Assembly (NCBI GenBank): GCA_022842445.1
Contig: JALHPO010000006.1
Coordinates: forward strand, 62,001-126,000
DNA: 64,000 bases
DNA from: Nitrospira sp.
Lineage (GTDB): Bacteria > Nitrospirota > Nitrospiria > Nitrospirales > Nitrospiraceae
Reading direction: 5' to 3'
Shown here: in pieces, positions 23,842-33,611 of the stretch
How the letters are laid out: the number at the start of each line of letters is the position of its first letter
How positions within the stretch are numbered: the first letter of the stretch is position 1
Made by a program: the position numbers and the translations under genes
Notes under the pieces: model-generated
What the model was told of the DNA's origin: nothing
Seen by the model: only the letters and a program-made list of their open reading frames with translations
The model's database searches: none

Positions 23842-24975
23842 ATGTTCGGCACACGCGCCACGCTGTTTGAACTGTACGGGTCTACAATCCGGATCGATCT
23901 CAACTGGATCTTTCTGGCGCCGTTTCTCACCTGGTCGCTTGCGCAGGGCTACTTTCCCGAATACTACCTCGGCCTCGCCGATTCCACGTACTGGTGGATG
24001 GGGGCGTTCGGCGCGCTAGGCCTCTTCGGATCGATCGTGTTTCACGAATGGGCCCATGCACTGGTCGCCAAACATTATGGCCTGCGGATCAAGAGCATCA
24101 CCCTCCTGATCTTCGGCGGTGTGGCGCAGATGGATGAAGCGCCACCCAGTCCGAAGGCGGAGTGGCTGACGGCGATTGCCGGCCCGATTTCGAGCTTTGC
24201 GTTGAGCGCCGCCTGCTATCTGGCATTCGCGGCCGGATATCGCATCCACTTGCCGATCGTTCCGTTAGGCCTGATCGGATATCTGGCGTTTGTAAATAGC
24301 CTTCTGGGGGGATTTAATTTGATCCCGGCCTTTCCTCTGGATGGCGGGCGTGTGCTTCGCGCAGCCTTATGGCACTGGAAACAGGATCTCCATCGGGCCA
24401 CCCGCTGGGCGTCCCGCATCGGGTCCTGGTTCGGCCTTGCACTGATTCTGTCGGGAATCTTTCACGTGATCACCGGCGATTTCATCATCGGTATCTGGTG
24501 GTTCATCTTGGGTCTGTTCCTGCGGACAGCGGCCGGAACTGCGTATTATCAGGTGGTCGTGCGCACCAAGCTCGGGGAAGCGCCGGTTCGCCGGTTCATG
24601 ACGCCGAACCCGGACACCGTCCCGTCGGATCTCGCGCTCGACGTACTGATTGAAGAACACTTCTACCGTTCACTGCACGAGATGTACCCCGTGATGGAAG
24701 ACACGCGCCTGATCGGGTGTGTCTATTCCAAACAAGTCGCCGGCATCCCGCGGGATCAATGGACACAGCTCACGGTCCGAGACATCCTCACGCCCTGTTC
24801 GGCGGAGAATACGATTGCCGCCGATACCAACGCGCTGGCCGCCCTGTCGATCATGAAACGGACCGGTACCAGCCGGCTCCTCGTGCTGGAGGACGACCGA
24901 CTCGCCGGCGTGGTAACGTTGAAAGACCTGCTGCAATTGCTCGCGCTGAAATTGAATCTGGAAGGCACGGCCTGA
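23842..24975 (+). CDS. site-2-type membrane metalloprotease (M50) with CBS pair
   Basis: A 377-residue protein. The zinc motif is FHEWAHALVAKHYG (HExxH type) in an early helix, and the second site is NLIPAFPLDGGRVLRAALW with the conserved Asp. About six membrane segments fill residues 1-230. Two CBS domains follow: RRFMTPNPDTVPSDLALDVL and VRDILTPCSAENTIAADTN. It resembles the Rip3/SpoIVFB-like class, which cleaves membrane-bound regulators; the CBS pair probably senses ATP or AMP. Its substrate is unknown. It starts a rightward gene series. Confidence 0.88.
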   Translation: MFGTRATLFELYGSTIRIDLNWIFLAPFLTWSLAQGYFPEYYLGLADSTYWWMGAFGALGLFGSIVFHEWAHALVAKHYGLRIKSITLLIFGGVAQMDEAPPSPKAEWLTAIAGPISSFALSAACYLAFAAGYRIHLPIVPLGLIGYLAFVNSLLGGFNLIPAFPLDGGRVLRAALWHWKQDLHRATRWASRIGSWFGLALILSGIFHVITGDFIIGIWWFILGLFLRTAAGTAYYQVVVRTKLGEAPVRRFMTPNPDTVPSDLALDVLIEEHFYRSLHEMYPVMEDTRLIGCVYSKQVAGIPRDQWTQLTVRDILTPCSAENTIAADTNALAALSIMKRTGTSRLLVLEDDRLAGVVTLKDLLQLLALKLNLEGTA

Positions 24976-25114
24976 TTCGTCCTCTCCTGGAAGCCTGTCC
25001 GACATTGGCCATTCTGCTGCAGCGAACGATCCACGACCATTTCGCCTATGGCGCACCATGTATGTTTGTGCCAAAATTCGGCTTGAAATCGGCTCGACCC
25101 CCTCGGAGGACTTC

Positions 25115-26848
25115 ATGATGGCGCACTCACCCTCCCGAAACTCCTGGCTCTTGATGGCCGTGGTCGTCTTCGGGCTCACCGTCCCCTGCTTCAACGGGCA
25201 GTCACCGTACGCGCAAACGGTCGCTCCAGCCTTGAGCCAGAGTCCTCCGCCCGCTCAGCCGATAGGCGCGCCGGTCATCTTCGCCGACGAAACGCTCTTT
25301 GTCCTCTATGACAAAATCGGCTCCTTTACTCCGCAAGAGCGGGCTCGCGCCATCGCCGAACGACTTGCACAGTTGGCCAAGGACCCTTTCACGAGGATCT
25401 ATCCCGTCACGGCCGTCGATCAAGAAATGACGAGCGAGCTCCTGTACGACAAGGTGGTCGTGATGACGGTCACAGATCGGGATGCGCAGCCGACTGGTAA
25501 ATCCCGATCCGAGACGGCGAAAGCCTACGCGCAAAAGATCCAAGGCGTGCTCGCCAAGAGCCACGAACAAATGACGGCCCGCACCATCCTTGTCGACGCA
25601 AGCCTGGTCCTGCTCGACACCGCAATCCTCGTCGGGCTTCTGCTGCTCTTTCACAAGACCTTCCCGAAGATCTACGCCAAAATTGAAGGCTGGAGGGGCA
25701 CGGTCATTCATCCGATCAAGATCCAACGCGTTGATCTCCTTTCGGCCGACCAGATTACGGCCGCACTCACCGGCATCGCCAAGACCATCCGAATCGGAGC
25801 GGTCCTGATTCTGCTCTACATCTACCTCACCACCGTACTGGGTATCTTCCCTTGGACGCGCGGTATTTCGATAACACTGCTCGAGGCCGTCCTCACCACC
25901 CTGCGGGCTATCGGCGAGGCATTCGCATTCTATATCCCCAACATCGTGTCGATCGCCATCATCATTGTGGTCGCCCGCTATATTCTCAAGGTCATTTCGC
26001 TTGTCTTTGTGGGGATCGGCAAGGGAGCCATCAGGTTCGCAGGGTTCCATCAGGAATGGGCGATGCCGACCTACAAGATCGTTCGCTTTCTCGTCATCGT
26101 CTTCACCACGATTGCGATTTTTCCCTACATCCCCGGCTCCCAATCGGAAGGCTTTCGCGGTATCTCCGTCTTTTTGGGCCTTCTCATCTCATTGGGATCG
26201 GCTGCCGCAATCGGCAACATTATCGCCGGCGTGGTCCTCACCTATATGCGGCCGTTCCAAGTTGGAGATCGCGTCAAGATTGCCGACACCACCGGCGATG
26301 TGGTGGAGAAAACCCTCCTGGTCACACGCGTCCGCACGATCAAGAATGTCGATGTGACCATTCCTAATGCCATGGTTCTCGCCAGTCACCTCATCAATTT
26401 CAGCTCATGCGCGCGAAACCAGGGTCTGATTCTCCATACGAGCGTGACGATTGGCTACGATACCCCCTGGCGGAAAGTTCATGAGCTGTTGATCGCCGCG
26501 GCCCGCTCGACCACACACATCCTGGCAGCGCCGGAACCATTCGTGCTGCAAACCGGCTTGAACGATTTCTATGTGACCTACGAAATCAACGCCTACACTG
26601 ATCAGCCGAACCTCATGGCGACGATTTACGCAGAGCTGCATCAGAATATCCAAGACACGTTTAACGAGGCCGGCGTGGAAATCATGTCGCCGCACTACAC
26701 TCAGTTGCGCGACGGGAACAAGACAGCCATGCCCGATCAATACTTACCGAAGGCGTATCGCCCATCCGGCCTTCGGATCTCCCCTCTCGATCGATGGACG
26801 GCGCAGCCCGGTAACGACAACGCCGCAAGGGATGAGGCTAAGCCTTAA
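25115..26848 (+). CDS. MscS-family mechanosensitive channel, large form
   Basis: A 577-residue protein with a signal peptide (LLMAVVVFGLTVPCFNGQSPYAQ), a periplasmic N-terminal domain to about residue 155, several membrane helices and the MscS pore/beta region: LGLLISLGSAAAIGNIIAGV, then RPFQVGDRVKIADTTGDVVEK and VTIPNAMVLASHLINFS. It should open under membrane tension or conduct small ions. GGAGGA at 25105-25110 fits either ATG at 25115 or 25118. The upstream frame to 25058 lacks a ribosome site. It is 5 bp from the next gene. Confidence 0.88.
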   Translation: MMAHSPSRNSWLLMAVVVFGLTVPCFNGQSPYAQTVAPALSQSPPPAQPIGAPVIFADETLFVLYDKIGSFTPQERARAIAERLAQLAKDPFTRIYPVTAVDQEMTSELLYDKVVVMTVTDRDAQPTGKSRSETAKAYAQKIQGVLAKSHEQMTARTILVDASLVLLDTAILVGLLLLFHKTFPKIYAKIEGWRGTVIHPIKIQRVDLLSADQITAALTGIAKTIRIGAVLILLYIYLTTVLGIFPWTRGISITLLEAVLTTLRAIGEAFAFYIPNIVSIAIIIVVARYILKVISLVFVGIGKGAIRFAGFHQEWAMPTYKIVRFLVIVFTTIAIFPYIPGSQSEGFRGISVFLGLLISLGSAAAIGNIIAGVVLTYMRPFQVGDRVKIADTTGDVVEKTLLVTRVRTIKNVDVTIPNAMVLASHLINFSSCARNQGLILHTSVTIGYDTPWRKVHELLIAAARSTTHILAAPEPFVLQTGLNDFYVTYEINAYTDQPNLMATIYAELHQNIQDTFNEAGVEIMSPHYTQLRDGNKTAMPDQYLPKAYRPSGLRISPLDRWTAQPGNDNAARDEAKP

Positions 26849-26853
26849 CCCTC

Positions 26854-28341
26854 ATGGTCATGGCGCCGGCCAGAATCCTGTTTCCGGCCGACCTCTCTTC
26901 GGGTATGGTATGGATCACAGGGAGGATCGTTCGACCAGTGACCACCACACTACGACTCCGTCATTTTTTTGCTCATGAACTCTGGACCATGGATCTGGAA
27001 ACGGTGCCGCGCGTGCCGCGCCTGGCCCTCCACCTGTTGCGTTTGATCCTCGCCGTGGCATTTGAAGTTCGCGTTCGACTGCTGGATGCGCGCGCGGCCG
27101 GCCTCGTCTACACCACGCTCCTGTCGTTGGTGCCGTTTCTGGCTGTGATGTTTTCAGTCCTCAAAGCCTTCGGCGCGCATCAGCAGATTGAACCTCTTCT
27201 GAACCAGGTGCTGGAACCGCTCGGCCCCAAAGGCGCGGAGGTGACCGGCCAAATCATCGGGTTCGTCAACAATCTCAAGGTCGGTGTGCTCGGCGCAGTC
27301 GGCGTGGCCGGCCTCTTCTATACGACCTATTCGCTCATCGACAAGATCGAACAGGCCCTGAATGCTATTTGGAGGGTCCGGCAGGGCCGCACCTGGGCTC
27401 GAAAGTTTACCGACTATTTGAGTGTCGTGCTGGTCGGACCGGTGCTGATTTTCACCGCCGTCGGACTGATCGCCTCGGTGCAAAGTCACGCGCTCATCGA
27501 GCGTGTGATGGCCATCGAGCCGTTCGGCACCATCCTCGTGCTGGCGGCCGAACTGATGCCCTTCGCACTGTTATGCGGCGTCTTCACATTTCTCTACAAA
27601 TTTGTTCCAAACACCCGGGTGGCAGCATGGCCGGCACTGATCGGCGGCATAACCGCCGCCTTGCTCTGGGGTATCGCCGGAGAAGCCTTTGCCGCCTTCG
27701 TCGCCGCGTCCGGAAAGTACAGCGCCATCTATTCCGGATTTGCCGTGCTGGTGCTTTTTCTCTTATGGCTCTACGCCGGCTGGTTGATCGTCCTGGTCGG
27801 CGCCCAGGTGTCCTTCTTTACACAACACCCGTCGGCCTATCGAGCGCAGTTTCTTCGGCACCAGGACACACCGGCCCTGCGGGAACGTCTTGTGCTGAAC
27901 ATCCTCGTCACGTTGGGCCGTCGTGCTTTGCGCGGTGAAGGTCCGATGCCCATGACGGATCTCGCACAGGAGTCGGGGCTGCCTCCGTCCGTCATTGAAG
28001 AGCAGGTCAGTGAGCTGGTGGATCAACACCTCCTGGCCCGGACGGCGGAGCCGGAAGGAATCGCCCTCATCAAACCGCCGGAGTTGATGCCCCTCCATGA
28101 GATCCTGACTCTTGTGCGAGACGGCCATGGCCCGGTGCAGAACATTCCGGAGAAGCCGGAGGGACGAATCGACACCCTCCTCCGGCAACGAGACGCGGCC
28201 GTGGCGCAGAGCCTCGCCGGCATGACCCTGCGCTCGCTGATCGCCGGTCCGGAACAGGAGAGCCGTACGGCGGACTCTCCCGAGAAAGGACGAACCATGT
28301 CGACTGAGCAACGGGCGGTCGGAATTCCTGAACGTCACTGA
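26854..28341 (+). CDS. YihY/BrkB-family membrane protein with C-terminal winged-helix-like region
   Basis: A 495-residue member of the YihY/UPF0761 family (once called ribonuclease BN). Six membrane segments are visible: DARAAGLVYTTLLSLVPFLA, VGVLGAVGVAGLFYTTYSLID, the YLSVVLVGPVLIFTAVGLI segment, and three more to YAGWLIVLVGAQVSF. The C-terminal 180 residues (ILVTLGRRALRGEGPMPMTD, then LAQESGLPPSVIEEQVSELV) look like a winged helix with a disordered tail. The function of the family is poorly known; envelope transport or stress is suspected. It follows the MscS gene by 5 bp. An alternative start is at 26905. Confidence 0.82.
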   Translation: MVMAPARILFPADLSSGMVWITGRIVRPVTTTLRLRHFFAHELWTMDLETVPRVPRLALHLLRLILAVAFEVRVRLLDARAAGLVYTTLLSLVPFLAVMFSVLKAFGAHQQIEPLLNQVLEPLGPKGAEVTGQIIGFVNNLKVGVLGAVGVAGLFYTTYSLIDKIEQALNAIWRVRQGRTWARKFTDYLSVVLVGPVLIFTAVGLIASVQSHALIERVMAIEPFGTILVLAAELMPFALLCGVFTFLYKFVPNTRVAAWPALIGGITAALLWGIAGEAFAAFVAASGKYSAIYSGFAVLVLFLLWLYAGWLIVLVGAQVSFFTQHPSAYRAQFLRHQDTPALRERLVLNILVTLGRRALRGEGPMPMTDLAQESGLPPSVIEEQVSELVDQHLLARTAEPEGIALIKPPELMPLHEILTLVRDGHGPVQNIPEKPEGRIDTLLRQRDAAVAQSLAGMTLRSLIAGPEQESRTADSPEKGRTMSTEQRAVGIPERH

Positions 28342-28437
28342 ATGAGCCCGACGTCGCAACGGGTTGCAAGTCACGCTGATACGCGGACGATGGCAGCAGT
28401 CGGGCGGTAATAAGCCGGACCTCTTGAAAGGCGTCAT

Positions 28438-30225
28438 ATGTCCGTCGAAATGGTGTTCGTACTCTTCATAGTGCTCTCTGCAGTGATCCTGTTCGTCACC
28501 GAAAAGCTCCCTGTGGATGTGGTGGCGCTGGTCATCATCGTCGTCTTGCTTCTCAGCGGGATCATTACCCCGGAAGAAGGTCTGGCCGGATTCAGCAACA
28601 CGGCGACCGTGACGGTCGGCGCGATGTTGATACTCAGTGCCGGGCTCTTCAAGAGCGGCGCCCTGAATCTTCTGGGGGCCAGACTCAGCAAGCTCAGCCG
28701 GCGTGGGATCACGGTCATGCTGCTGGCGATGATGTGTGTGGTCGGAACCATCTCCGCCTTCATCAACAATACCGCGGCCGTGGCCATGTTGATGCCGGTC
28801 GTGATCGGCATGGCCCGCGAGACTCGCGTGAGCCCCTCCAAGCTCCTTATGCCGTTGTCGTTTGCGTCCATGTTTGGAGGGGTCTGCACGCTGATCGGCA
28901 CTTCGACCAACATCCTGGTCAGCTCTGTCGCTGAACGGTACGGACAGCCGGGACTCGGCATGTTTGAAATGGCGCCGCTCGGTCTGATCTTCTTCGCCGC
29001 AGGGACGGTGTACATGCTGACGGTCGGCTTGCGCCTGATACCGGACCGTCGGACCGCCGGTGACCTGACACAGCACTTCGACATGGACGACTATCTCACG
29101 GAGATCGTCCTGCTCCCTGAGGCGAGATCCGTCGGCACCACGATCGCCGACTGCCCGCTGGTACAGGAAATCGAACTCGATATTCTGGAGGTCCGGCGCG
29201 GAGCCGGCAGATTACTCTCCCCGGATCCTTTCACCATACTGCAGGCGGACGACGTGCTGCTCGTCCGGTGCAACGTCGCCCAGATCAAGCGATTGCAGGA
29301 GCGGGTCGGGATTGCGCTGAAACCGGAGATGCAATGGCATGATAAAGACCTGGAGTCCGGCCATACACAGCTGATGGAAGCCGTCGTCGCTCCCTATTCG
29401 GTGTTGGACGGGAGATCACTGAAAGGGATCAGATTCCGAGACAACTTCGGTGCGACCGTACTGGCCGTCCGGCATCAGGGCACAGTGGTGCATGATAACC
29501 TGAACACACGAACCCTTCGCGGAGGCGATGTACTGCTGCTCAAAGTACGAAGGGATTCGCTCGCTCGCCTCAGAGACAGCCCGGCCTTTGTGATGATCTC
29601 CGACGTGGGACTTCCGACATTTCGAACGCACAAGCTTCTGACCGCGCTCGCAATCGTCGCTGGCGTGGTAGGCGTTGCGGCGCTCAACATTGTCCCCATC
29701 GTCGTCAGCGCGATCACCGGATGCGTACTGCTCGTGCTGACCGGATGTCTGACGATGCAAGAAGCCTACAACGCCGTCGAATGGAGGATCATTTTTCTGC
29801 TGGCCGGCGTGCTCACGCTGGGAGTCGCCCTGGAAAAGACAGGTACCGCATTATTGCTGTCCAATTGGCTGATCGCAACAGTTGGGATGTGGGGCCCCGT
29901 GGCGCTCGTGTCGGCACTGTATCTCGTGACCTCCTTGCTGACGGAAACCATGTCGAACAACGCGACCGCTGCTCTCCTCGCGCCAATTGCCATTGCCGCG
30001 GCCCAGTCAATGGGCCTGGATCCTCGTCCTTTCCTGATGGCCATCACCTTCGCGGCCTCAGCGAGCTTCATGACCCCGGTCGGCTACCAAACGAACACTC
30101 TGATCTATGGACCAGGCCGGTACAGGTTCACGGATTTTCTTCGTGTCGGCACTCCGCTGAACATCCTGTTCTGGCTATTGGCTACGTGGTTGATTCCGGT
30201 CTTCTGGCCGTTTCAGCCGGCGTGA
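28438..30225 (+). CDS. SLC13/DASS-type permease with two TrkA-C (RCK) domains
   Basis: A 595-residue transporter. The N-terminal membrane half ([56 protein letters not shown]) and the C-terminal half ([40 protein letters not shown]) hold the two SNT-like motifs of the divalent anion:Na+ family. Two TrkA-C domains of about 75 residues each sit between them ([20 protein letters not shown] and [19 protein letters not shown]). Such proteins move sulfate, dicarboxylates or similar anions with Na+. The exact substrate is unknown. The start ATG is at 28438. Confidence 0.87.
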   Translation: MSVEMVFVLFIVLSAVILFVTEKLPVDVVALVIIVVLLLSGIITPEEGLAGFSNTATVTVGAMLILSAGLFKSGALNLLGARLSKLSRRGITVMLLAMMCVVGTISAFINNTAAVAMLMPVVIGMARETRVSPSKLLMPLSFASMFGGVCTLIGTSTNILVSSVAERYGQPGLGMFEMAPLGLIFFAAGTVYMLTVGLRLIPDRRTAGDLTQHFDMDDYLTEIVLLPEARSVGTTIADCPLVQEIELDILEVRRGAGRLLSPDPFTILQADDVLLVRCNVAQIKRLQERVGIALKPEMQWHDKDLESGHTQLMEAVVAPYSVLDGRSLKGIRFRDNFGATVLAVRHQGTVVHDNLNTRTLRGGDVLLLKVRRDSLARLRDSPAFVMISDVGLPTFRTHKLLTALAIVAGVVGVAALNIVPIVVSAITGCVLLVLTGCLTMQEAYNAVEWRIIFLLAGVLTLGVALEKTGTALLLSNWLIATVGMWGPVALVSALYLVTSLLTETMSNNATAALLAPIAIAAAQSMGLDPRPFLMAITFAASASFMTPVGYQTNTLIYGPGRYRFTDFLRVGTPLNILFWLLATWLIPVFWPFQPA

Positions 30226-30307
30226 GCCCTGGCTTCGCGGTGGGTGGATGCCGGAAGCCGCCACGGCTATTGCGAACTCATGTTTCCACTGAGCAACGGA
30301 GGATACG

Positions 30308-31204
30308 ATGGACGCTTTGCAGGAAATATCGGGATTGATCAAAGGGTGGCTGAATATTCCGCTGTTTGAGATCGGCGCGGCACCCGTAACCCTCTGGACG
30401 ATTGTTTCTCTGGTCGTTCTTTTCGTCCTGCTCCTGTGGTTGACGAAAAAGATTAAAGATTGGATCGTCCTGAAGCTCCTCGCGAACAGCCGGATCGACA
30501 TCGGCGTCCGGCAGGCCACAGGCTCGATTGTCCGCTACGTCATCATCGCGATTGGATTCATCGTAATCTTACAGACTGTCGGAATCGATCTCAGTGCGGT
30601 GACGGTGCTGGCCGGCGCGCTGGGTATCGGGGTCGGCTTCGGTTTGCAATCGATCACGAACAACCTGGTCAGCGGCCTGATCCTTCTCTTCGAGCGGCCG
30701 ATCAAAATCGGAGATCGCATCGAGGTGGGACAGGTGACGGGGGACGTCGTGGACATTTCGGTCCGCACCACGACGGTGATCACCAACGACAACATTGCCA
30801 TCATCATACCCAACTCCGAGTTCATCGGGTCAAAAGTCACGAATTGGAGTTACACAACCAGAGACGTGCGGTTCAATTTTCCCGTGCGAGTCGCTTACCG
30901 AGAAGACCCTGAGGCGGTACGAAAACTCCTGCTGGAGGTCGCCGAAAGCCACCCGGGTGTGCTCAAAGAACGGAAGTCCGATGTGCTGTTCCAGGAGTTC
31001 GGCGAAAGTTCCTTGCAGCTCATTCTCCGGGTTTGGACGCGGGACTACACAGACCGTCCCGGTGTGCTCCGAAGCGAGCTGAACTACGCCATCAGCCGGA
31101 AGTTTCGAGAGCATGGGATCGAGATCCCCTATCCCCAACGCGACATTCACATCAAGGACGGCAGCCTGACGGTCGTGGCGTCCGCGCCGTCAACCGCCCC
31201 ATGA
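30308..31204 (+). CDS. small MscS-family mechanosensitive channel
   Basis: A 298-residue MscS with three or four N-terminal helices and the pore signature VTVLAGALGIGVGFGLQS, TNNLVSGLILLFERPIKIGD, then RIEVGQVTGDVVDISVRTT and IIIPNSEFIGSKVTNWSY. The cytoplasmic cage ends in REHGIEIPYPQRDIHIKDG. It is a second channel in the same gene series as the larger one at 25115. It is read from the ATG at 30308 with GGAGGATACG immediately upstream. Its TGA overlaps an ATG (ATGA) that opens the truncated reading frame described next. Confidence 0.9.
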   Translation: MDALQEISGLIKGWLNIPLFEIGAAPVTLWTIVSLVVLFVLLLWLTKKIKDWIVLKLLANSRIDIGVRQATGSIVRYVIIAIGFIVILQTVGIDLSAVTVLAGALGIGVGFGLQSITNNLVSGLILLFERPIKIGDRIEVGQVTGDVVDISVRTTTVITNDNIAIIIPNSEFIGSKVTNWSYTTRDVRFNFPVRVAYREDPEAVRKLLLEVAESHPGVLKERKSDVLFQEFGESSLQLILRVWTRDYTDRPGVLRSELNYAISRKFREHGIEIPYPQRDIHIKDGSLTVVASAPSTAP

Positions 31205-31353
31205 GATCCAGAATTCTCCGGGTGATCGCGTCGCTGATGGTGTGCGTCGCTCCCGTGCCAGGCTTTGCTGAAGAGCCACGCTCGGAACCCGGCGGCGGCG
31301 AGCATGTCTCGCGACTCCAGGCAACCGGACTCGTCACAAAGTATACGCAACAC
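31201..31353 (+). pseudogene. 5' fragment of an exported-protein gene, cut by the nhaD 3' end
   Basis: An ATG overlapping the MscS stop (ATGA) opens a frame with a convincing signal peptide, MRSRILRVIASLMVCVAPVP then GFAEEP. After about 50 codons the frame runs antisense into the convergent NhaD gene, where it continues only because that strand happens to be open. The coding potential of a secreted protein therefore stops at the NhaD boundary. The likely history is a deletion or rearrangement that removed its 3' part. No product is assigned. Confidence 0.5.
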
Positions 31354-32706
31354 CTATGGACTGAAGAGAGCGGCATTCATTCCCAGGTGAAGCGCGATGC
31401 TGGCGGCATAACCCAAGGCAATCGCCCAGATCCATTTCAGGTGGGCCGAGAACGTATAGATCCCCCGTGCCTGCCCCATAAGAGCCACGCCCGCTGCAGA
31501 CCCGATGGACAACAACGATCCCCCGACACCGGCCGTCAAGGTCACCAAGAGCCATTGGCCGAGGCTCATATCCGGGCTCATGCTCAACACGGCAAACATG
31601 ACAGGGATGTTGTCGACGACTGCCGACAGAATCCCGACAAGGATGTTCGCGGTCGTGGCTCCCAGATCCTTATACAGAACATCGGAGAGTGCGGCCAAAT
31701 ACCCCAAGGCGCCGAGCCCGCCGACGCAGAGCATAATGCCGTAAAAGAACATCAACGTGTCCCATTCCACACGCTTCATGCTGATGAACACATCGAACGG
31801 TTTGGCCGCGGGCTTGTACACTGCATTGAGGCTGACGGCGCCATCAAATGCGGAGACTTCCGTCCATTCGTTCAGCTCCTTGCGTCGAAGAACATACCCA
31901 TAGGATTTCAGCACGCCTAATCCGGTCATCATGCCGAGAAACGGCGGGATCTCAAGAAAATGATGCAAGAGCACCGTTCCGGCTATGGTGATCAGAAATA
32001 GGATCACAATGACGTAGCCGCCGTATTTGACCTGTACGGGCTCTATTCTGGCCGACGGCTTCTCGTGCGGAATCGTCATGGAGATCAGGGCGGCCGGAAC
32101 AAACCAGTTAATGAAAGAGGGGATGAACAGCGAGAAGAAATCGCCGAAATGCACCACGCCTTTCTGCCACACCATGAGGGTCGTGATGTCGCCGAAGGGA
32201 CTGAATGCACCGCCCGCATTGGCCGCAACTACCACATTGATACAGGCCGCGCTGATGAAGCGGTCGTTGCCTGCCCCCATGGCCATGACCACAGCCCCCA
32301 TCACCAGCGCTGTCGTCAGATTATCCGCGACAGGGGATATAACAAAAGCAAGAATCCCGGTCAGCCAGAACACGGCGCGCAAGGACAGACCTAATGACAC
32401 GAGGCCTGTCCGCAACGCCGTAAAGATGTTCCGCTCTGCCATCGTATTGATGAACGTCATCGCAGAGAGAAGAAACAGCATCAATTCGGCATATTCCAAG
32501 AGATTATGGCGCAGGATCTCGGCGACGAGATGGGATTGATGTTGAGAGGCATAGGCGAAGGCCGTCAAGATCCAGATCACGCCGGCCGCCACCATGACGG
32601 GTTTCGATTTTCGGAGATGAAGACTCTCTTCGACAGTCACCAACACATAGGCGGCCAGAAACACGGCGAATGCCGTATAGCCTGTCCAGTGATCCGTAAA
32701 ACTCAC
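31354..32706 (-). CDS. nhaD: Na+/H+ antiporter, NhaD type
   Basis: A 450-residue antiporter with about twelve helices. Family features include FVISPVADNLTTALVMGAVVMAMG, INVVVAANAGGAFSPFGDITTLMVW (quoted in part) and, near the end, GILSAVVDNIPVMFAVLSM with LVTLTAGVGGSLLSIGSAAG. These match NhaD/ion-transporter superfamily proteins that exchange Na+ or Li+ for H+. A role in sodium export fits the P2C-type ATPase at 7166. It is convergent with the MscS gene and is followed upstream by the otsAB genes in the same direction, 117 bp away. Confidence 0.87.
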   Translation of the reverse strand: MSFTDHWTGYTAFAVFLAAYVLVTVEESLHLRKSKPVMVAAGVIWILTAFAYASQHQSHLVAEILRHNLLEYAELMLFLLSAMTFINTMAERNIFTALRTGLVSLGLSLRAVFWLTGILAFVISPVADNLTTALVMGAVVMAMGAGNDRFISAACINVVVAANAGGAFSPFGDITTLMVWQKGVVHFGDFFSLFIPSFINWFVPAALISMTIPHEKPSARIEPVQVKYGGYVIVILFLITIAGTVLLHHFLEIPPFLGMMTGLGVLKSYGYVLRRKELNEWTEVSAFDGAVSLNAVYKPAAKPFDVFISMKRVEWDTLMFFYGIMLCVGGLGALGYLAALSDVLYKDLGATTANILVGILSAVVDNIPVMFAVLSMSPDMSLGQWLLVTLTAGVGGSLLSIGSAAGVALMGQARGIYTFSAHLKWIWAIALGYAASIALHLGMNAALFSP

Positions 32707-32746
32707 CGTCGCACCCTTTCACCCTGCATCGCACAGCTGCGGCCGC

Positions 32747-32780
32747 ATGTCGTCGGCATCCGGGCGGATACCGACGACAT
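32747..32780. terminator. strong hairpin downstream of otsB
   Basis: ATGTCGTCGG at 32747-32756 pairs perfectly with CCGACGACAT at 32771-32780. The inner ATCC/GGAT extends the stem across one mismatch. It lies between otsB and nhaD. There is no T-run on the minus strand, so it may be a transcript-end or stabilising hairpin rather than a classic Rho-independent terminator. Confidence 0.55.
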
Positions 32781-32822
32781 TCCTCCCAAGCACGTAACAC
32801 GGGTCGTTTCGGCGATCATGTC

Positions 32823-33611
32823 TTACCGTCCACGGATATGTGATTCCGGGGTGCGGTCGATGCGATGGACGAGAAAGCGGATCACTTCTTCTACCTCGCT
32901 CTGGTACTTGAGGTAATACTGCGCCCGCGATTCAGCCAGGCATCCAACCCGCACCCCCATGATGAGTCCTTCCGTCAGTCTAAAAACATCTTCGTCTGTC
33001 TCATCGTCGCCCACGAAGAACAGGCCTGCGCGCCGCAGATGAATCATGAGGGACCGCGCAGCTTCGCCTTTTCTCGTGCTCCCCGGAGGCAAGGCGTTCA
33101 CCGAGGCTTTTCCACGGATCAGCCGCGGCGCCGGCGTCAGTCGATTGAGCAGAAGGGCCAGCGCTGCCTGAACTCCGGTAGACTCATCGGTCCCGTGATA
33201 ATGGAAGGTGAGGGTAAACCGTTTGTTTTCAACCTCGATACCGGCAAGCTTGAGCGGCTGGGCGAGGTCCGTCACCACTTGCTTCATCCATCCAAGGCAG
33301 ACGTACTCCGCCAAACTCAGTGCGACAGCCGGTGTCAGCGGACTCTCCAACCCATGGTTCCCGATCAGGTACGGAACCGCGCCGTTCACCCTCGGCGTCA
33401 AGTCACTGAGCGCGCGCCCCGACACGATGGCGCAGGACGCACGCGAGGCGAGTTCACGTAACCATTCATGGGTGGATGGAGGCAATCTGACGCCGCCGCG
33501 GTCCGGCGAAATCTTCGCCAGCGTCCCGTCGAAGTCGAAGGCATACAGGACAGGACGGCTCGCGACAGTCTTCAATGCTTGGCGTCCCTCATCCGACAGA
33601 AGATAAATCAT
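32823..33611 (-). CDS. otsB: trehalose-6-phosphate phosphatase
   Basis: A 262-residue HAD-superfamily phosphatase. Motif I is LYAFDFDGTLAKISPDRGG with the nucleophile Asp, motif II ASCAIVSGRALSDL, motif III includes KASVNALPPGSTRKGEAARSL with Lys, and motif IV FFVGDDETDEDVFRL. It removes phosphate from trehalose-6-phosphate. The ATG at 33611 overlaps the otsA stop (ATGA), so the two are co-translated; the longer frame to 33716 lies inside otsA. It is the second step of trehalose synthesis. Confidence 0.92.
   Translation of the reverse strand: MIYLLSDEGRQALKTVASRPVLYAFDFDGTLAKISPDRGGVRLPPSTHEWLRELASRASCAIVSGRALSDLTPRVNGAVPYLIGNHGLESPLTPAVALSLAEYVCLGWMKQVVTDLAQPLKLAGIEVENKRFTLTFHYHGTDESTGVQAALALLLNRLTPAPRLIRGKASVNALPPGSTRKGEAARSLMIHLRRAGLFFVGDDETDEDVFRLTEGLIMGVRVGCLAESRAQYYLKYQSEVEEVIRFLVHRIDRTPESHIRGR

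Noticed and set aside
27763..29076. 437-codon open frame on the minus strand
   Set aside because: It is antisense to both the BrkB-family gene and the SLC13 permease gene.
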